Source: Limnephilus marmoratus (taxonomy: Eukaryota; Arthropoda; Insecta; Trichoptera; Limnephilidae). Taken from it: a DNA stretch of 64,000 nt. This document shows positions 63,946-64,000 of the stretch, in pieces (the stretch's first letter is position 1; the number at the start of each line of letters is the position of its first letter). A program made the position numbers and the translations under genes. The notes beneath the pieces were generated by a model. That model searched no databases and was not told where the DNA came from. It saw only the letters and a program-made list of their open reading frames with translations. The DNA lies in contig OU862931.1 in the NCBI GenBank assembly GCA_917880885.1, positions 14,271,337-14,335,336 of the forward strand. The letters are read 5' to 3'.

Positions 63946-64000
63946 AATATTTTTTTATTTTTTTTTATTCCAGTTAAAAGAAAATTACATTTTCACTCAT

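Larger units (their letters stand above)
58765..63960 (-). mobile_element. LINE family L-A, bicistronic, two nested insertions
   Basis: Minus order: ORF1 C-terminus (63945-63747), 32-bp spacer, ORF2 endonuclease (63714-62211), RT (61925-60245), 3' UTR and an (AAAT)n tail (58765-58785). It is interrupted by a LINE at 62491-63100 and another at 59240-60224. The ORFs are broken by frameshifts and stops. Other copies lie at 41455-42388 (-) and 34165-34412 (+). Order and motifs place it in the CR1/Jockey group. Confidence 0.9.

Overview
This is an AT-rich, gene-poor stretch of a eukaryotic nuclear genome, almost certainly an insect. The evidence is the kinds of transposon present (an R1-clade LINE, bicistronic CR1/Jockey-type LINEs with a baculovirus-FP-like ORF1 tail, copia elements with a 'half tRNA-iMet' primer site, piggyBac-like, hAT-like and foldback elements) and a short CCTAA (TTAGG-type) telomere-like tract. 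I found no convincing host protein-coding gene. The only hint of one is a CpG-rich patch with a good splice donor near 23.46-23.83 kb. There are no bacterial-style operons, CRISPR arrays or rRNA genes.

Layout. 0-14 kb: LINE 3' ends, copies of a ~440 bp SINE-like repeat (called repeat A here), a TTAA-flanked inverted-repeat element (7.24-7.93 kb) and a hAT-like element (11.91-12.78 kb). 14.3-17.5 kb: a 5'-truncated R1-clade LINE on the minus strand with a 717-codon open reading frame. 18-27 kb: mostly unique AT-rich DNA, a TTAA-flanked element (20.41-21.79 kb) and the CpG-rich patch. 27-34 kb: two candidate solo LTRs, repeat A and B copies, a foldback element with a 9-bp target duplication, and a large palindrome carrying hammerhead-like motifs. 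34.4-36.8 kb: a copia remnant lacking its integrase core and the second RT catalytic block. 37.2-43 kb: a LINE RT remnant, nested repeat A copies, and an inverted pair of Penelope-like fragments around LINE and copia pieces. 43-58 kb: small insertions (one with a 15-bp target duplication), a second hammerhead palindrome (45.81-46.02 kb), several inverted-repeat elements, a third type of hammerhead-like motif (53.04 kb) and a 33-copy 7-bp minisatellite. 58.8-64 kb: one long bicistronic LINE on the minus strand, interrupted by two younger LINE insertions.

The most interesting signal is a set of hammerhead-ribozyme-like motifs (CTGANGA, stem II, GAAA, a short palindromic stem III, then a cleavage triplet) in three sequence-distinct families. 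The same three stems form from different sequences in each family, so base pairing is conserved rather than sequence. This fits what is known of Penelope-like retroelements with 'diminished stem III' hammerheads, but every copy here has one extra nucleotide between CTGANGA and stem II. Two other points stand out: a LINE 3' stem-loop whose stem differs between copies yet still pairs, and a LINE/SINE partnership in which repeat A shares its 3' tail with a LINE that still encodes the C-terminus of its ORF.

Element names come from motif recognition by eye. Boundaries are exact where target-site duplications are given and approximate otherwise.
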